A model generated the notes under the pieces. The model searched no databases and was not told where the DNA came from. It saw nothing but the letters and a program-made list of their open reading frames with translations. A DNA stretch of 64,000 nt from contig JAGVSM010000976.1 in assembly GCA_022494885.1 (NCBI GenBank), positions 24,310-88,309 on the forward strand, in the 5' to 3' direction. Shown one piece after another: positions 10,953-21,694 of this stretch. The stretch comes from Micrasema longulum. Taxonomy: Eukaryota > Arthropoda > Insecta > Trichoptera > Brachycentridae. A program made the position numbers and the translations under genes. Each line of letters opens with the position of its first letter. Position 1 is the first letter of the stretch.

Positions 10953-11254
10953 GGCACCTTTCAACGAATTACCCAATCTTGCCTTTGAGTCATAAAAATG
11001 TCTAAGATTCGTTGTTTATTTCGGTTGGAGTACTAATGTAGTATCCTATGCATAAATTGGTGCGAAAAGGGAATGATGATGACAAATGTTGTCAAAAATA
11101 AAATGATTATTGATCAATAAACTTGATGATGAAATCAGATTTTAAAAGTAAATATTTTTATGTGTTTTTTTGTTGTCATTTTCATACAAAAAACTGTTAT
11201 TTATTAAATAAAATTAATACGGTGCAATAAATACATAGTACGTAATCATGTCTG

Positions 11255-12130
11255 CTATGGCAAAAAAGATATATTACCTCTATGGATGGCTTCAGCCAGA
11301 CGACAGAATTTGATTCAGGATACGGCACTACCCGATGAAAGGAGTACCGCTTTACCCACCGTTAAACTACTGGGAGTCTACTTAATTCTGACCTTTCTCT
11401 TGACGCTCAAATTAGTAGAACGATAAGTTCTTGTTTTTACCAGCTGAGACAGAGGAAATGCATACTCAAAAATTTGCCAGTTGATGCCGCCCGTCAATTA
11501 ATAAATGCGTTTAGAGTGTCTAGAGTAGATTATTGTAATGGTATCTACGCAGGTCTACCAATGAATAAAATGACTTTTCTACAGTCTGTATCAAATTCCG
11601 CAGCGAGATTTATTTTTGGAATCTCTAAGTTCAGTCATATCACTTCTCTATTTCGGAAATTACACTGGTTACGTTTGTCACCGAGGGTGGAACAAATTCT
11701 GTTGGCTCATGTATAAGTCACTGCACAACTCTGCTCCAGAATATCTAAGAAAACTCTGCTTTCCAGATGAACTAGCTAACAGACGTCTTACGCTTAGATC
11801 AGCTACATCTACGTCGAGAGAAAAAGTCATTATACCTCCTACGCAAACAGCGCACTAAATTCGGCGAACGCGCATTTGCGGTCTCAGGCCCTATGGCATG
11901 GAATGCTCTCCCAGCAGAGGTACTAAACTGTAAGAGTGAAGTGATGCTCTCAATCATTTGAATAAATCCTTAGCATGTGATGAAAAAGTACATTGTTTTT
12001 CTCAAATTACAAATTAACAAAGTTGAAATCAAATAATTGTTTTTATGCAATCACTTTGTAAAGCGCCCTTGAGGATATTACGAAAATGGCGCTGTATAAG
12101 TTATCCATAATAATGATAATAATGACAACC
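11255..12130 (+). mobile_element. L2/CR1-like LINE 3' end, longest copy (~870 bp)
   Basis: Plus-strand frames give an ordered reverse transcriptase C-terminal third: 'KLLGVYL' and 'SDLSLDAQISR' (about 11360-11420), then 'VSRVDYCNGIYAGLP' (11515-11560), 'LQSVSNSAARFIFG' (11580-11625) and 'LHWLRLSPRV' (11660-11690). A frameshift near 11705 moves into 'YKSLHNSAPEYLRKLC'. More breaks follow, then the 3' UTR blocks AAGCGCCCTTGAGG and AAATGGCGCTGTATAAG and an (ATA)n-type tail at about 12105-12125. It is the most complete member of this family here, but has neither endonuclease nor YADD palm. Confidence 0.88.
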
Positions 12131-12134
12131 AAAT

Positions 12135-12835
12135 ATACAATATTAATTTGTATTCTTTATTTTTTCTTTGATAGTATTAATTAACCAGAATAATAATTAT
12201 AATTACTAACCAAATATAATCCATAAAGATATGAAAAGGTTGTTGACGAAAACTGTAGATTTATTTCACAATTAATTAACACGAATTACAAAGTTTTGAT
12301 TTGTTGACTCGGCGTTATAGAATCGACTTGTGAATTTATACTGTAATTAGCTTCCAAAATTACAAAGTTTGTTTGAAAGCTACGCAAATTTTGATATCTA
12401 ATGGCTGCCCGGGCAGAGGCACAAAAGGTCCGTTGGAGTGTAAAATTGATTTTGAATAAGAACATTTGTATAATATTTTGATAGTCCCCATATGCGGTAT
12501 AGGGTTATACAGAATTGGAAATTGAAATAAAAAACTTCTCTAGGAAATAGAGTATTATTTTACAGCCAAATTTTATAGTTTCTAAAAAGAAATATTACAA
12601 ACATAAAAAAATATAAGGTTTGATTTGATAAGGATTTACATGTTTAATACGTTTTGGATAATTTACGGTCTTAGAATACTAAAAACAGGTTAATTTGATT
12701 TCAATAAAATAAATAAAACAAATTTGATTTCGATATTTCATTGTAATGGTCACCCTACCCTCCCCTCCCCTTTTCCTCCTTTTCCGATTGTTAATCACTT
12801 TGAAATATTAGCTTCGTTAGTAGTGAAGCATGTAT
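12135..12835. other. No gene recognised
   Basis: Unassigned sequence. A C-rich patch, CCCTCCCCTCCCC, stands out near 12760-12780. Confidence 0.5.
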
Positions 12836-12839
12836 CTAA

Positions 12840-13010
12840 CCTGCATGTCGATTTTATATTTTTGCAAATCTACTATGGTGAAGGTGTGTAGTGATATTTG
12901 CATGTCGGTGTAGTGTTGTTGTCCTGACGATGAGACAGGTTACGTCTCGAAACCGGTAGGCAGATTAGTCGGTGAGTGGTTTTATACAAATTTTATTAAC
13001 ATAATATTAA
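12840..13010 (+). mobile_element. Hammerhead-carrying repeat (family H), copy H1
   Basis: This unit shares about 55 bp of upstream sequence (GTGAAGGTG ... TTTGCATGT), the ribozyme-like core and the tail (GTGGTTTTATACAAATTTTA) with the 53.52-kb copy. The tail is also shared with copies at 19.6 and 25.86 kb. The unit has no ORF. Penelope-like elements are known to carry hammerhead motifs in their terminal repeats, so this may be a solo terminal repeat or a non-autonomous derivative. Confidence 0.5.
12919..12963 (+). ncRNA. Hammerhead-ribozyme-like motif H1 (type I, minimal helix III)
   Basis: The core CTGACGA (12924-12930) is followed by one extra T and helix II GAGAC/GTCTC (12932-12936 with 12944-12948, loop AGGTTAC). 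GAAAC (12949-12953) and CGGTA follow, giving a 2-bp helix III (AC/GT) and a GTA cleavage triplet. Helix I can form from TTGTC (12919-12923) and GGCAG (12959-12963), with two G-U pairs. All invariant core positions are present. The extra base after CTGACGA and the very short helix III are unusual, so activity may be weak or need a dimer. This is an inference from sequence. Confidence 0.45.
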
Positions 13011-13084
13011 AATTTGATTTCACTTCATATATAATATAGGTAATGTTGATTAAACTTTTTGTAAGAAGCAGCCTCCCACAAAAA

Positions 13085-13425
13085 TACTAAATATTCATAC
13101 CTAATTTCTGTTTTTTTTTATAGGTCTGCATTCTTAGGTCTGCCAAAAAATATCCTACGCTTAGTTTTTTGTCATCTTTTATGCGATCTCCGAATCAAAT
13201 TCAACTGTACACATTTCTTTCCTTTTTCGATTCCCATCTGATTCAATTTTGTGCCAACCTGTCTTCCATAATGTAACTGTACTGTTTTTAAATTTCCAAG
13301 TTCTGTCAACGGTTTTAGCTATATTTGAATAAACTTTTTTCCCTCCTCTCTATTGCTATCACATCGGAATATACCTATATCGTCTTTGTAAACGTCCTTC
13401 AAGCATATCAATAAATATGCTTTAA
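13085..13425 (+). mobile_element. Jockey-like LINE 3' tail
   Basis: ATTCTTAGGTCTGCCAAAAA at about 13130 matches the 'RILRSAN' end region of the 2.3-kb Jockey-like relic. It is followed by 'LSFLSSFMRSPNQIQLYT'-like codons and an A+T-rich 3' UTR. Only the extreme C-terminus remains. Confidence 0.5.
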
Positions 13426-13431
13426 CAAATT

Positions 13432-13630
13432 ACAACAGGGATGGAGAATATCTTAAATAAGGGAATATGGAAGTCAAGGCATTTACAGGGCTTATGACCT
13501 GTTATTGGCTGGTTTAAGTGGCCACTTTACACACTGTGTAACATTCACCATTTTGCCTATGTTTGAACATCCATATTTCTTCGATTCTTCCATCTGTTGA
13601 TTTTAGTGAAGTTAAGTTGAAGTTAAAAAG
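13432..13630 (+). mobile_element. M1 MITE, half copy
   Basis: Starts ACAACAGGGATGGAGAATAT and continues through TATGACCTGTTATTGGCTGG and CACTTTACACACTGTGTAAC to about 13630, matching the reverse complement of the right half of the 5.55-kb element. The second end is missing. Confidence 0.8.
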
Positions 13631-13784
13631 TCTTTTGTCTAAGAACATTTGAACAAACTCAAATATTGTAAACATGCTTTAGTTCATTTAAAAGGTAATA
13701 TATTAAATAAACCATTTTTTTATATTTTCAAATGCATGTAAAAAAAACTAGCATATAATTTATTTAAACACTTTATATAAGTAA

Positions 13785-14560
13785 ACATACAGTTAACATA
13801 CATATGCATAAGGGCGAGCTTATTGCCTTAAGGCAAATTCTTCCTACATACACAAACCGTTCAATTTTAAAAAAATACTGATATATGAAAATATTGTTGG
13901 TTTATTAATAACTTCTAAATAAATTGAGTTAATATCTTCACTATACTATGAAGAGAGGAAAGGGTAAAGAGTAAAGGAAAGAGGGAGGAAAAAGAAAAAA
14001 CCTAAATATTTAGGAAGCGACATTTCATACGTGATTTGAATGTAAATAAAGAAAGGGCGAGGGCGTCTCTGACATTAGTGGGTAGATTATTGCATAATCG
14101 AGCAGCTACTGTTGTGAAAGAGGAAAAAAAAAAACAGAGCGGTGAATGGGTTTTGAAAGGCTTCTCTCGTTACTAGAACAAAGAGTTAGCCCATGCTGAG
14201 TTAGAGGTTGGAAGAGCTCTCTCGGATAAACATGCGATGTGGGGTTATTTGAAATATTGTGAAGAAGTGAAAGAATGTGATTGTTTCTTCTATGCCTGAT
14301 ACTGAGCCAGTGTAGTTGCGTGCGATATTTGTTTATGTGATCGAATTTGCGAAGGTCAAAGATTCTGCAATCGTTCCAACTTATCAAGTAATTCAGAGTT
14401 AGCATCTGGATAACATACATCCACATAGTCAAGAAGTGAAAGAATTAAGTTCTGGACTAATGTTTGCTTAACATTAATTGGCAAGAAATTCTATAATCTT
14501 TTAAGTGCGAGTAAATTGCTATAAAGTTTAAGACTTACTTCGTTAACCTGATCGTGCCAC
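13785..14560 (-). mobile_element. CR1/L2-group LINE 3' end (family 'LRKFDH')
   Basis: The minus-strand frame at 14106-14432 contains 'RIFDLRKFDHINKYRTQLHW', then 'HILSLLHNISNNPTSHVYP'. This is the reverse transcriptase C-terminal region also seen on the plus strand at 39.74 kb. The 3' end, near 13785, carries the purine-rich strand block (GAGGAAAG...) and the palindromic TTGCCTTAAGGCAA just before AAGCTCGCC. It is 5'-truncated and has in-frame breaks. Confidence 0.75.
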
Positions 14561-14789
14561 CCTAAATGCATTACAAAATTATCAAACGAAACTTACTTCT
14601 TCTCGCAAGCCCGTTTGAAAGATTTGTTAATTTAATGAAATATTTAACCGTTTAGCAAATAAAAAAAACTGATTTGCATGTGCAGAATCCAATTGAAATC
14701 TCTTGTGATAAGAAGTCGGAAATTTTTCACTTGGAGCAAGATTAATGAGTGAAAAGGTTTAATTAAAATTCATTAACTAGACGTTTTGC

Positions 14790-15030
14790 GAATAGACGCG
14801 AGCGGTACGGAGGCTCTGGCGCTGTGATCGTTCGTAATGAGTTCACACGGTTATGTTAAAAATTCAGGTTCAGTCCGTTAACGCTTGAAATACTGAAACT
14901 CGGCCGATAAGGCTTTCGCGCTCACGCGTGAGGCTTTGTGCCCCTATTGTTCCGCTTCCGGTTTCGCATCCACAACCGAATCGGTTAATGCCGTGACTTC
15001 ATATGCGAGGTATTTCAATTCAGGCGATGT
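14790..15030. other. CpG-containing GC-richer block, unassigned
   Basis: An abrupt drop in A+T with many CpG dinucleotides (for example GACGCGAGCGGTACGG and CGCGCTCACGCG). I find no long ORF, tRNA fold or repeat relationship within the window. It could be a promoter or 5' exon remnant, or a transposon 5' end. Confidence 0.3.
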
Positions 15031-15387
15031 AATATATGGATACACCCCTGTAACGTAAAAACGCGGCAAAAATGCTTTGTGTCGAGTTTATTATGAAAGT
15101 CGACTCGGTTTATACTTATCCTAAAAGGGGTGGATTATGAGGAATCCGAGAATTTCATTTTTAAATTTGTTTGTTAATCGGATTTGATGAATGCGAATCA
15201 GAATATTAAAATGCGTAATTAATGAAACCCTTTTAAAACATGGAAGAAAAGAAAAAACGGTTCACGATTTTTAAAATTCCACTATCGTATAAATTATAAA
15301 AACTCAAATTAAAAATGAATTCATTAATTCATATATCCAAACATATTATCATCTTTTTTTAAATTTCTTTAAAAAAAAAAAAACACC

Positions 15388-15540
15388 TTTTTTTTGCACC
15401 ACAACAGGTCAGGAGGCCCAATTACAGTGGTGAATTACATCTCAGAACACCCAGGCTTGAGAAAAATCACATTTAATTTTATGTATTCTCACCGGGAATC
15501 GAACCCGGAAGCTTCCGTGTGTGAGTCAAGCGCCTTGACT
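15388..15540 (-). mobile_element. SINE1 copy (tRNA-derived), 5' end truncated
   Basis: Minus-strand SINE1: the B-box GGTTCGATTCCCGG is present, then the body, CACCACTGTAATTGGGCCTC-type conserved tail, GTTGTGGTGCA and a poly-A (plus-strand T-run). The A-box half of the head is missing, the unit ending at the GACTCAC part of the head. The overlapping plus-strand frame containing 'HHNRSGGPITVV' is SINE sequence, not a protein. Confidence 0.88.
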
Positions 15541-15544
15541 ACGT

Positions 15545-17335
15545 TTATAAGTTTTCGGTTAAAACAATTAATTAACTTATGCTTTTTTATCAGTATTTAA
15601 AAAAAAAAAATGCATTTTTTACTCGTGTCTATAAATTGATATAATTGAATCTCACATAATTCTGAAAAACAGATATACATATTACGAAGAAATATTTTTA
15701 TTTACATTTACGTGTTACAAACTTCCAGTAAATTCAAAGGAAAGGGGAAACGATTGTTTTCTCGGGAGAGATCGGAAAATAATCATTATTGGTTTATTAT
15801 AATTCGTCTCCCTAAGGGTAAAAAGAAAGACGTGATTGTGTCGCACAGGACTCGTTCTAATCCTTTTATCTAGTTTTCTGGATCTAAGGGACTAATTTTG
15901 TACAAAGCTCACGTGAAATAATATGTAAATTTATATCAAGGACAGGTTGTACGTAAAACAGAGATGGAAACTTTGTTGAAACACGCTTACTTATACCCTT
16001 ATAAGTGTAAAGAGAGACTCTTCACATAATATTATTGGGAGTTAAGAATAACAGTCAGATCGAGTCAACATTTAAACGCAGTCGGTCTTAAACATGCCAA
16101 TGGTAACTATCGGTACTGAGAAATTAACTCAAATTTTGAATAATACAAACTCATTATCATCGTATCATATCTGTTTCCTAGTTGAAGCATATATTATGGT
16201 ATCCACAAAGAGCCTCCAGGCATTGACGTGTACAAAATGATAAAATAATTGTGTTCAACTTATTAATTAATTCACTAAAATTCAATCTTGTGAGCGACAG
16301 AATAAGACATCGTTGTATTGTGGATTAATTTTAATCAATCATTGAATCGCAAGCCTTTTTATGCAGAAATAAAAAAGATAAAAATGCGAAAGTAAACCCA
16401 CTCGCTCGTAAATTTAGGATCTAAACTAAACTAAACTAAACTGAAAACTAGCTATAGTTGTAATATTATTATATCCAAACATGCCTGTGGGAACGGTAAG
16501 TAATACATTACCCATGAATGTATCAAAGTTAGGGAACACTGTATATATGAATTAAGAGAGAAACTAAATAAACAGTTACAATAAATTGTCTATGTTTAAA
16601 AGCACGAATGCTACAGAGTTCAGAACTTAAAGCGATTGCAAACATACGCCATTTGTAAGCTAATAAAAATGTCTAAACTCAGGTGAATAATTTTGTGTAT
16701 AAACAGTGGAAAAAAAAGAAATAAATAATATCGACAGACTTGTATTTTTTTATTCTCATTAGGATAATTTTACGATGCTAAGAACATAATACACATGTGA
16801 TTTTATACAGACACTGCGTTTGCTAGTACATAAAATAATGTGTGTATTAATCAAAAAATTGACAAGACGCTTGTCCATCGTACGGGTTTCGATGTTCGTA
16901 ATTTTAGCCAAGTTTAAAAGTAATGTTTTTTTAAAAATGAAACTAGACCTCTCGGCCTGCTCTGTGTAAAAATATACAAATACAATATGTATAAAAAAAA
17001 TCTTTTTAAAATGACATTATACATGTTGATATAAAGTTAAGATTATGTTGATTGGATTAAGGCATGGATTTTCTCAAAATATTTTGTGATGTTATGACAA
17101 TGTAATTAAAATTCATTGCAACAGGGAGGCGATTTTTTTTGCTTTAAGTTTGTGTATAAACAATTCCTAAGAAGTGACTTACAGCCTTGTCAACGAACAT
17201 TTAGATACATTGAAAATATTGTTGATATTAGTGGTAATTAACGGGCAGATTGTAAATAATATTTTGTTTGATATAAAAAACAGGTATACTTGGTCAAAAC
17301 GGAATTCCGATTGATTAATTATTGTATATTGTATA
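15545..17335. other. No gene recognised
   Basis: Unassigned AT-rich sequence. An (AAACT)n microsatellite of about four to five units lies at 16422-16442. Confidence 0.55.
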
Positions 17336-17339
17336 GTGC

Positions 17340-17750
17340 CGGTACTATTTATTTATTTAACTTTTTGTACAAAATGTTATTTGTACATTGGTGGGCTTAT
17401 TGCCGAGTGGAAATTTCTTCCAACCAACCAATAAAATAAAAGTTTTATTTTTATAATTCAAGTTACAGAACATATTCAAAAGAAAAAAAAGACTAAAAAG
17501 TTAAAAATATATAAAAATAGAAATAAACGTATTTGTTTATAAATTACCTTAAATCAAAACTATTACTCAATGGGTAAAAGGAAAAAAGAGGAAAGAGGGA
17601 AAAGGAAAGGAGGAGAGATTAAGGAAGAGAAAGGAGATGTTTCTTCAGACGTGATTTAAACAGAAATAATGTAGTAACATATTTGATGGTGGATGAGAAA
17701 TGATTCCACAGTCGAGCCGCATGGACACTATATAAGTACGAATTATGGCA
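17340..17750 (-). mobile_element. 'LRKFDH'-family LINE 3' tail
   Basis: A minus-strand match to the 3' end of the 39.74-kb element: a GGGCTTATTGCC...GGAAATTTCTTCC terminal block at 17390-17425, then the purine-rich AGGAAAGAGGGAAAAGGAAA block at 17590-17630 and GTGATTTAAA...CACAGTCGAGCCGC at 17650-17722. Only the 3' UTR and the last codons remain. Confidence 0.6.
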
Positions 17751-18039
17751 CATTACTAAAACTCAAAATACTCTGGGGTTTGCGGCAGTGTTAGACATAA
17801 GTAACCACTTAAATTTAAATTTTTAAACAACTTTCATTTATGTTTTCTTTTTCCTTCTCTTTTTTATACTTTCATAATTAACATTAGATTTAATTGCTTT
17901 TTAATATGGAAACTTCACTGGTCCATTAGAATTAAGTCCAATTGTGTAAAATATTAAACTTTGTAACTGTACTGTATGTTTCCTGAATAAAAGAAAATAA
18001 ATAAAAAAAAAATTTAAAAAAATAAGGTGGTTTGATTTC

Positions 18040-18330
18040 ATAACTAACATTGGCGTCCGAGAACAGTCTCCTATAACGAGTATTTTGGGGTGAGGCAGTG
18101 GACCTGGCTTGAACACGCGCTGCGAGTGCCTCAGGAGAGCCTCCCCAACCCGAGCTGCCTCTTCTTCACACCTGAGGGCTTCGCCGTCCTGGAAGGCCGT
18201 CGAAAGCGGTCTTTCGGTTTTATTCCGTTCCGCTCCGATTGACCTGGGAGGAGGCGAGTGCTGACTGGCGAAAGGGTCTCCCGGTTTGGTGATGTTCAGA
18301 TGCTATACCTAGGAGCGCATGTAGAAAAGA
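18040..18330. other. GC-rich block; possible LTR/primer-binding junction
   Basis: It starts with ACATTGGCGTCCGAGAACAG, which resembles the LTR-end plus primer-binding-site junction of some LTR retrotransposons ('TTGGCG' class). A GC-rich, CpG-containing stretch to 18330 follows. No gag frame, LTR pair or polypurine tract can be identified, so assignment to an LTR element is weak. Confidence 0.25.
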
Positions 18331-18379
18331 AGATGAAGAAATTTCACACGATAATTTAATGATTTATTTTATAAAACAT

Positions 18380-19095
18380 ATAAAATGGTCGGACTTATTA
18401 TGCGAGTATCGGAACCATTTAAACGTGCAGAAACATATGAAAAACTTTACAAAACATTTGTTCGTCCCCAGCTAGAATACTGTACTCGTATTTGGTCACC
18501 TTACTATAATGTAAGTATTAATAGACTAAAAAGGGTCAAACAATTTTTTTTAAGCAGGTTGACTACCGGTTAAACATTAACTTCTCTAACCATGCTGAAA
18601 GTATGCAGTACCATGGAAAAAACTCTCTTAAAAATCGAAGAATAATGTTAGACCAGTTATTTTTATTCTAATTAAGAAATAATAAAATTTATTCTCCTAA
18701 CCCACTTGAAAGACTTCCATTCCGTGTGCCATCTAGACCGACAAGACAAAATCTTCTGTTTTACACAGAAAACGCGTCAACAAACTATTTTAAATAATCT
18801 ACAATACCTAGAATATGCAACCTGATATGCGAGGCTGATATTTTTTGTGACAATGTATGTAAAATTTAGGTAAAAAGTTATAGAAATTTTGAGAAGCAGA
18901 TATGTAACTTTATTATTATATGCATATTTTTTCATTTCGTTTCTTTTACATTTATTATATTGAACATAATTTAAATTATTGTATTAAGTGTAAACATTTT
19001 TTTTTGGTGTGTGCATGAGTGTCTTACACTAATATACAAAGAAATTTGCAATATTTGTGTACATACTGTTTGTTTACCTAATAAAATAAATAAAT
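18380..19095 (+). mobile_element. Jockey-like LINE 3' end (dead)
   Basis: The frame at 18385-18573 reads 'RAETYEKLYKTFVRPQLEYC', then 'IWSPYYNVSINRLKRVKQ', the conserved post-palm segment of Jockey/CR1-type reverse transcriptases. It ends in a stop after 'SRLTTG'. A second frame near 18720 ('PFRVPSRPTRQNLLFYTENA') continues the C-terminus. The 3' UTR ends near 19090 in AATAAAATAAATAAAT. It is broken by several frameshifts. Confidence 0.78.
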
Positions 19096-19109
19096 TTATC
19101 CATCAGTGT

Positions 19110-19420
19110 AATGAATACGTCGGGTCGGTAATAGATCAATCTCTTGCAGTTGGAGCCTTTCGCCGTGCGCGGGCGATACAGACTATACGGTACAGAGGCG
19201 GGTCTAGGGCCCGCGATACGTGGTATAGCGATATAGGACGGTCTAGAGGTCTAGAGTTACAGAGCGCGGACACCGGACCACCTATGCGCAACTTTCCCTT
19301 GCGCCGCACAAAACGAGATAAATATTGCGCTCTCTAACTTTCTAAGACAAAGCGAGGTTATGGGCTCGCTTCAGTATCGACATTCACGTACGCGTTATCT
19401 GCTATCAGTGATATAATGTA
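19110..19420. other. CpG-rich island, unassigned
   Basis: About 300 bp with a high density of CpG and GGTCTAGAG/GGGCCCGCG-type sequence in an otherwise AT-rich setting. A 108-codon frame (19011-19337) spans it, but the protein has no recognisable domain and its first half lies in the LINE tail. It might be a promoter, an LTR or the 5' end of an unidentified element. Confidence 0.3.
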
Positions 19421-19539
19421 TCGAACAGATGCGTTATTTAATTAAAATTTAAATAAAAATGCTTTGTTTGAGCAGGCGTAGCTCTTAAAACTGGTGGGTA
19501 ATTAAATAAATAATTAATATAAACTACTTTAAGTTTTTG

Positions 19540-19665
19540 GCTATACATGTTTTGAGGTTACTTCGACATCATCAGGATTTGAGCTGATGATGAGGAAGTA
19601 ACCTTGAAACCGGTAGACGTATAACTAAAAAATAAGGTAGTTTATACAAATTTATAAATAAATCG
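19540..19665 (+). mobile_element. Family H repeat, copy H2, with hammerhead-like core
   Basis: CTGATGA (19584-19590), helix II GAGG/CCTT (19592-19595 with 19602-19605), GAAAC (19606-19610) and CGGTA (19611-19615) follow the H1 plan, including the extra T after CTGATGA. The tail GTAGTTTATACAAATTTATA matches H1 and H3. Helix I pairs poorly, and an upstream CATCATCAG can pair with CTGATGATG instead, so this copy is probably inactive. Confidence 0.4.
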
Positions 19666-19669
19666 GTGT

Positions 19670-20405
19670 AAAATGTCCCACGACCAAGTGAAAAATGTTT
19701 TTGACAATTTTTTTAAAAATAAGTGGCTAAAAACAATACGTTTTTTTCAAAATTTAATTTATTTAATGTTTAACCACAAAGTAAGTGCATCATATATACA
19801 CTTTAGATATATTATTTACCACATTGTTTTTGTGGTACACTAACTAAAAAAAACTTACCCAAGTTCCGTTGTGCAAAATTGTCTTGAATTAAAACTTTTA
19901 ATTTTATTCATTTATAATTATTTATTTCTGGACAGTTTTTGGACTTTTTTATGTTGTATTTTGAATGATCGATTGTATTAAATAGAAATATGTTGACTGT
20001 TCATCGGAGAACTTTAATTTGTCTTCTTTTTTAAATAGTATGACATATATTTAATAAAAAATAAAATATGTTAAGAGGTAACAGTAATACCTACTGGTGT
20101 ATATTTTATAACTAATTTATAAAAAAATACAAAACACCACAAACCAAAAAAAATATTGAGGGCGTATAACGCTGAATAGAAATACTTTTAATAAAATATT
20201 ATATCAATGAAAGCGATTTCTCCACATACCTGAAAGCCGTTTTTAAGGCTGGGGGTCTTTTCATCGGTATCGCTCATATTATTTAAAAATATATTTTTTG
20301 TTAGTACTTGACTTTACTACTTTTTAAAATATCAATTTCGTAAAAATAAATAATAACAATATGTCAATTATTAAAAATAACATACATTTGTAATAAATTC
20401 AAAAT
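19670..20405. other. No gene recognised
   Basis: Unassigned AT-rich sequence. Confidence 0.5.
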
Positions 20406-20409
20406 AATA

Positions 20410-20490
20410 AGACAAAGGTTTGCATGACCAAAAGACGGAATTATTGCCGCAGGCAAATTCTCGTAGTTAAACCAATAAAAATTACAATAA
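20410..20490 (-). mobile_element. 'LRKFDH'-family LINE terminal fragment
   Basis: ATTATTGCCGCAGGCAAATTC and its flanks match the palindromic end block (TTGCCTTAAGGCAA region) of the 13.8- and 39.7-kb copies in minus orientation. Very short. Confidence 0.4.
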
Positions 20491-20494
20491 TAAT

Positions 20495-21265
20495 ACTAAT
20501 AAAAATAAAATTTTAAAAAGTTTTGAAAAACTTAGAGATAAAAATATAATATAAGTTATGGTGCTTAGTGCTTACATTATTTAAATGAAATACATTTAAA
20601 TTTACTTAGAAAAATAAAGTAATATTTATCTATTGAGAACGTTTATAAAAAAAAATTACGACGCTTTTTTTGAATAAACGATTTTACGCCAATGGAATTT
20701 TAAATTTACTTTTAATCCTAGTGTTGTGAAATTAACTTTTTTACTGTTTACCACAATATTCTGGTCTTGTTTTTACAATAAGACTAAGTTTTTTGATATA
20801 AATCGCGTTAATGGTAAAAATTTCCCCCTGCATGTTGCTAGGTAAGCAGCATTTCCCATTTTCCTAACACACCTTTTTTCAATCATAAAAACATCCCGTC
20901 CATTTGTAGAGTTACCCTAAAAAATAATTCCATTTTTCGAAATGGAATACACATATGCACAATAAATGGGCATAATACTTTCGTTGTTTGCTATTTTATT
21001 CAGAATAATAAACCGCGATTTTAATTGATTTTAACTCTATAGCTTTCATTACGTGAGTTTGGCAAATAGTATGGAAAGCTTACGTCGGATATTATCATTC
21101 ATTCTTACGACCATATTGAGATAACACAATGGTAACTATACAACTAGCAAAAACGATGTTTGATTGTATTTTTCACATTCAGTTACGAAAATTTATTTCC
21201 AGGAAGGTATTCCATAAAATTTTAATAATTATACAAAATTTATTATTCTTACACGCGGTGCATTG
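20495..21265. other. No gene recognised
   Basis: Unassigned AT-rich sequence. A small hairpin, ATTCCATTT-TTCG-AAATGGAAT, lies at 20927-20948. Confidence 0.5.
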
Positions 21266-21274
21266 TTATAATGA

Positions 21275-21335
21275 ATAGTTTATGTAGCACCATTTTCGTA
21301 ATATTTATAATACTTCACGGGCGCTGTAAAATGGG
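21275..21335 (-). mobile_element. L2-like LINE 3' UTR fragment
   Basis: GTAGCACCATTTTCGTAATATTTATAATACTTCACGGGCGCT-type order, read on the minus strand, gives AGCGCCCGTGAAGTATT and an AAATGGTGCTACATAA block. These correspond to the 3' UTR blocks of the L2-like LINE at 11.3 kb. Confidence 0.6.
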
Positions 21336-21521
21336 ATTGTCAAATAAATGCTAATGTATGATACGACAAAAAAAGTGATAATGTGTATTTAAAAAAAAAT
21401 GTAATAAAATTTGTTTTGTTATAAAAATATATCGGCAAATACATATATTCAATTGTATTTATGGTAAACGGAGCCACCTTAACATTTTTGTATATAGTGT
21501 AATGTAATGAAAAATCTATTA

Positions 21522-21693
21522 TTTTTTTGCACCACAACATGCCTTGAAACGCAAATACAGTAGTGAATTACGGCACAGTACACTCAGGCTTGAGAAAAAT
21601 CACATTTTTATTTTTTGTTTTCTCACCGATAATCAAACCCGGAATCTTCCATGTGTGAGCCGAGTGTCTTAACCATTACACCACGGAAGCCGC
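21522..21693 (-). mobile_element. SINE1 copy, full length, diverged
   Basis: Minus-strand unit with head (GGCTTCCGTGGTGTAATGG), B-box (GGGTTTGATTATCGG, decayed), the CACTACTGTATTTGCGTTTC version of the conserved tail, and a terminal A-run. More substitutions than the copies at 24.3 or 63.8 kb suggest it is older. Confidence 0.88.
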
Positions 21694-21694
21694 A

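Noticed and set aside
19011..19337. 108-residue protein with an Arg-rich centre
   Set aside because: The first third is LINE 3' UTR and the rest is a CpG-rich block; no known domain, no splice sites.
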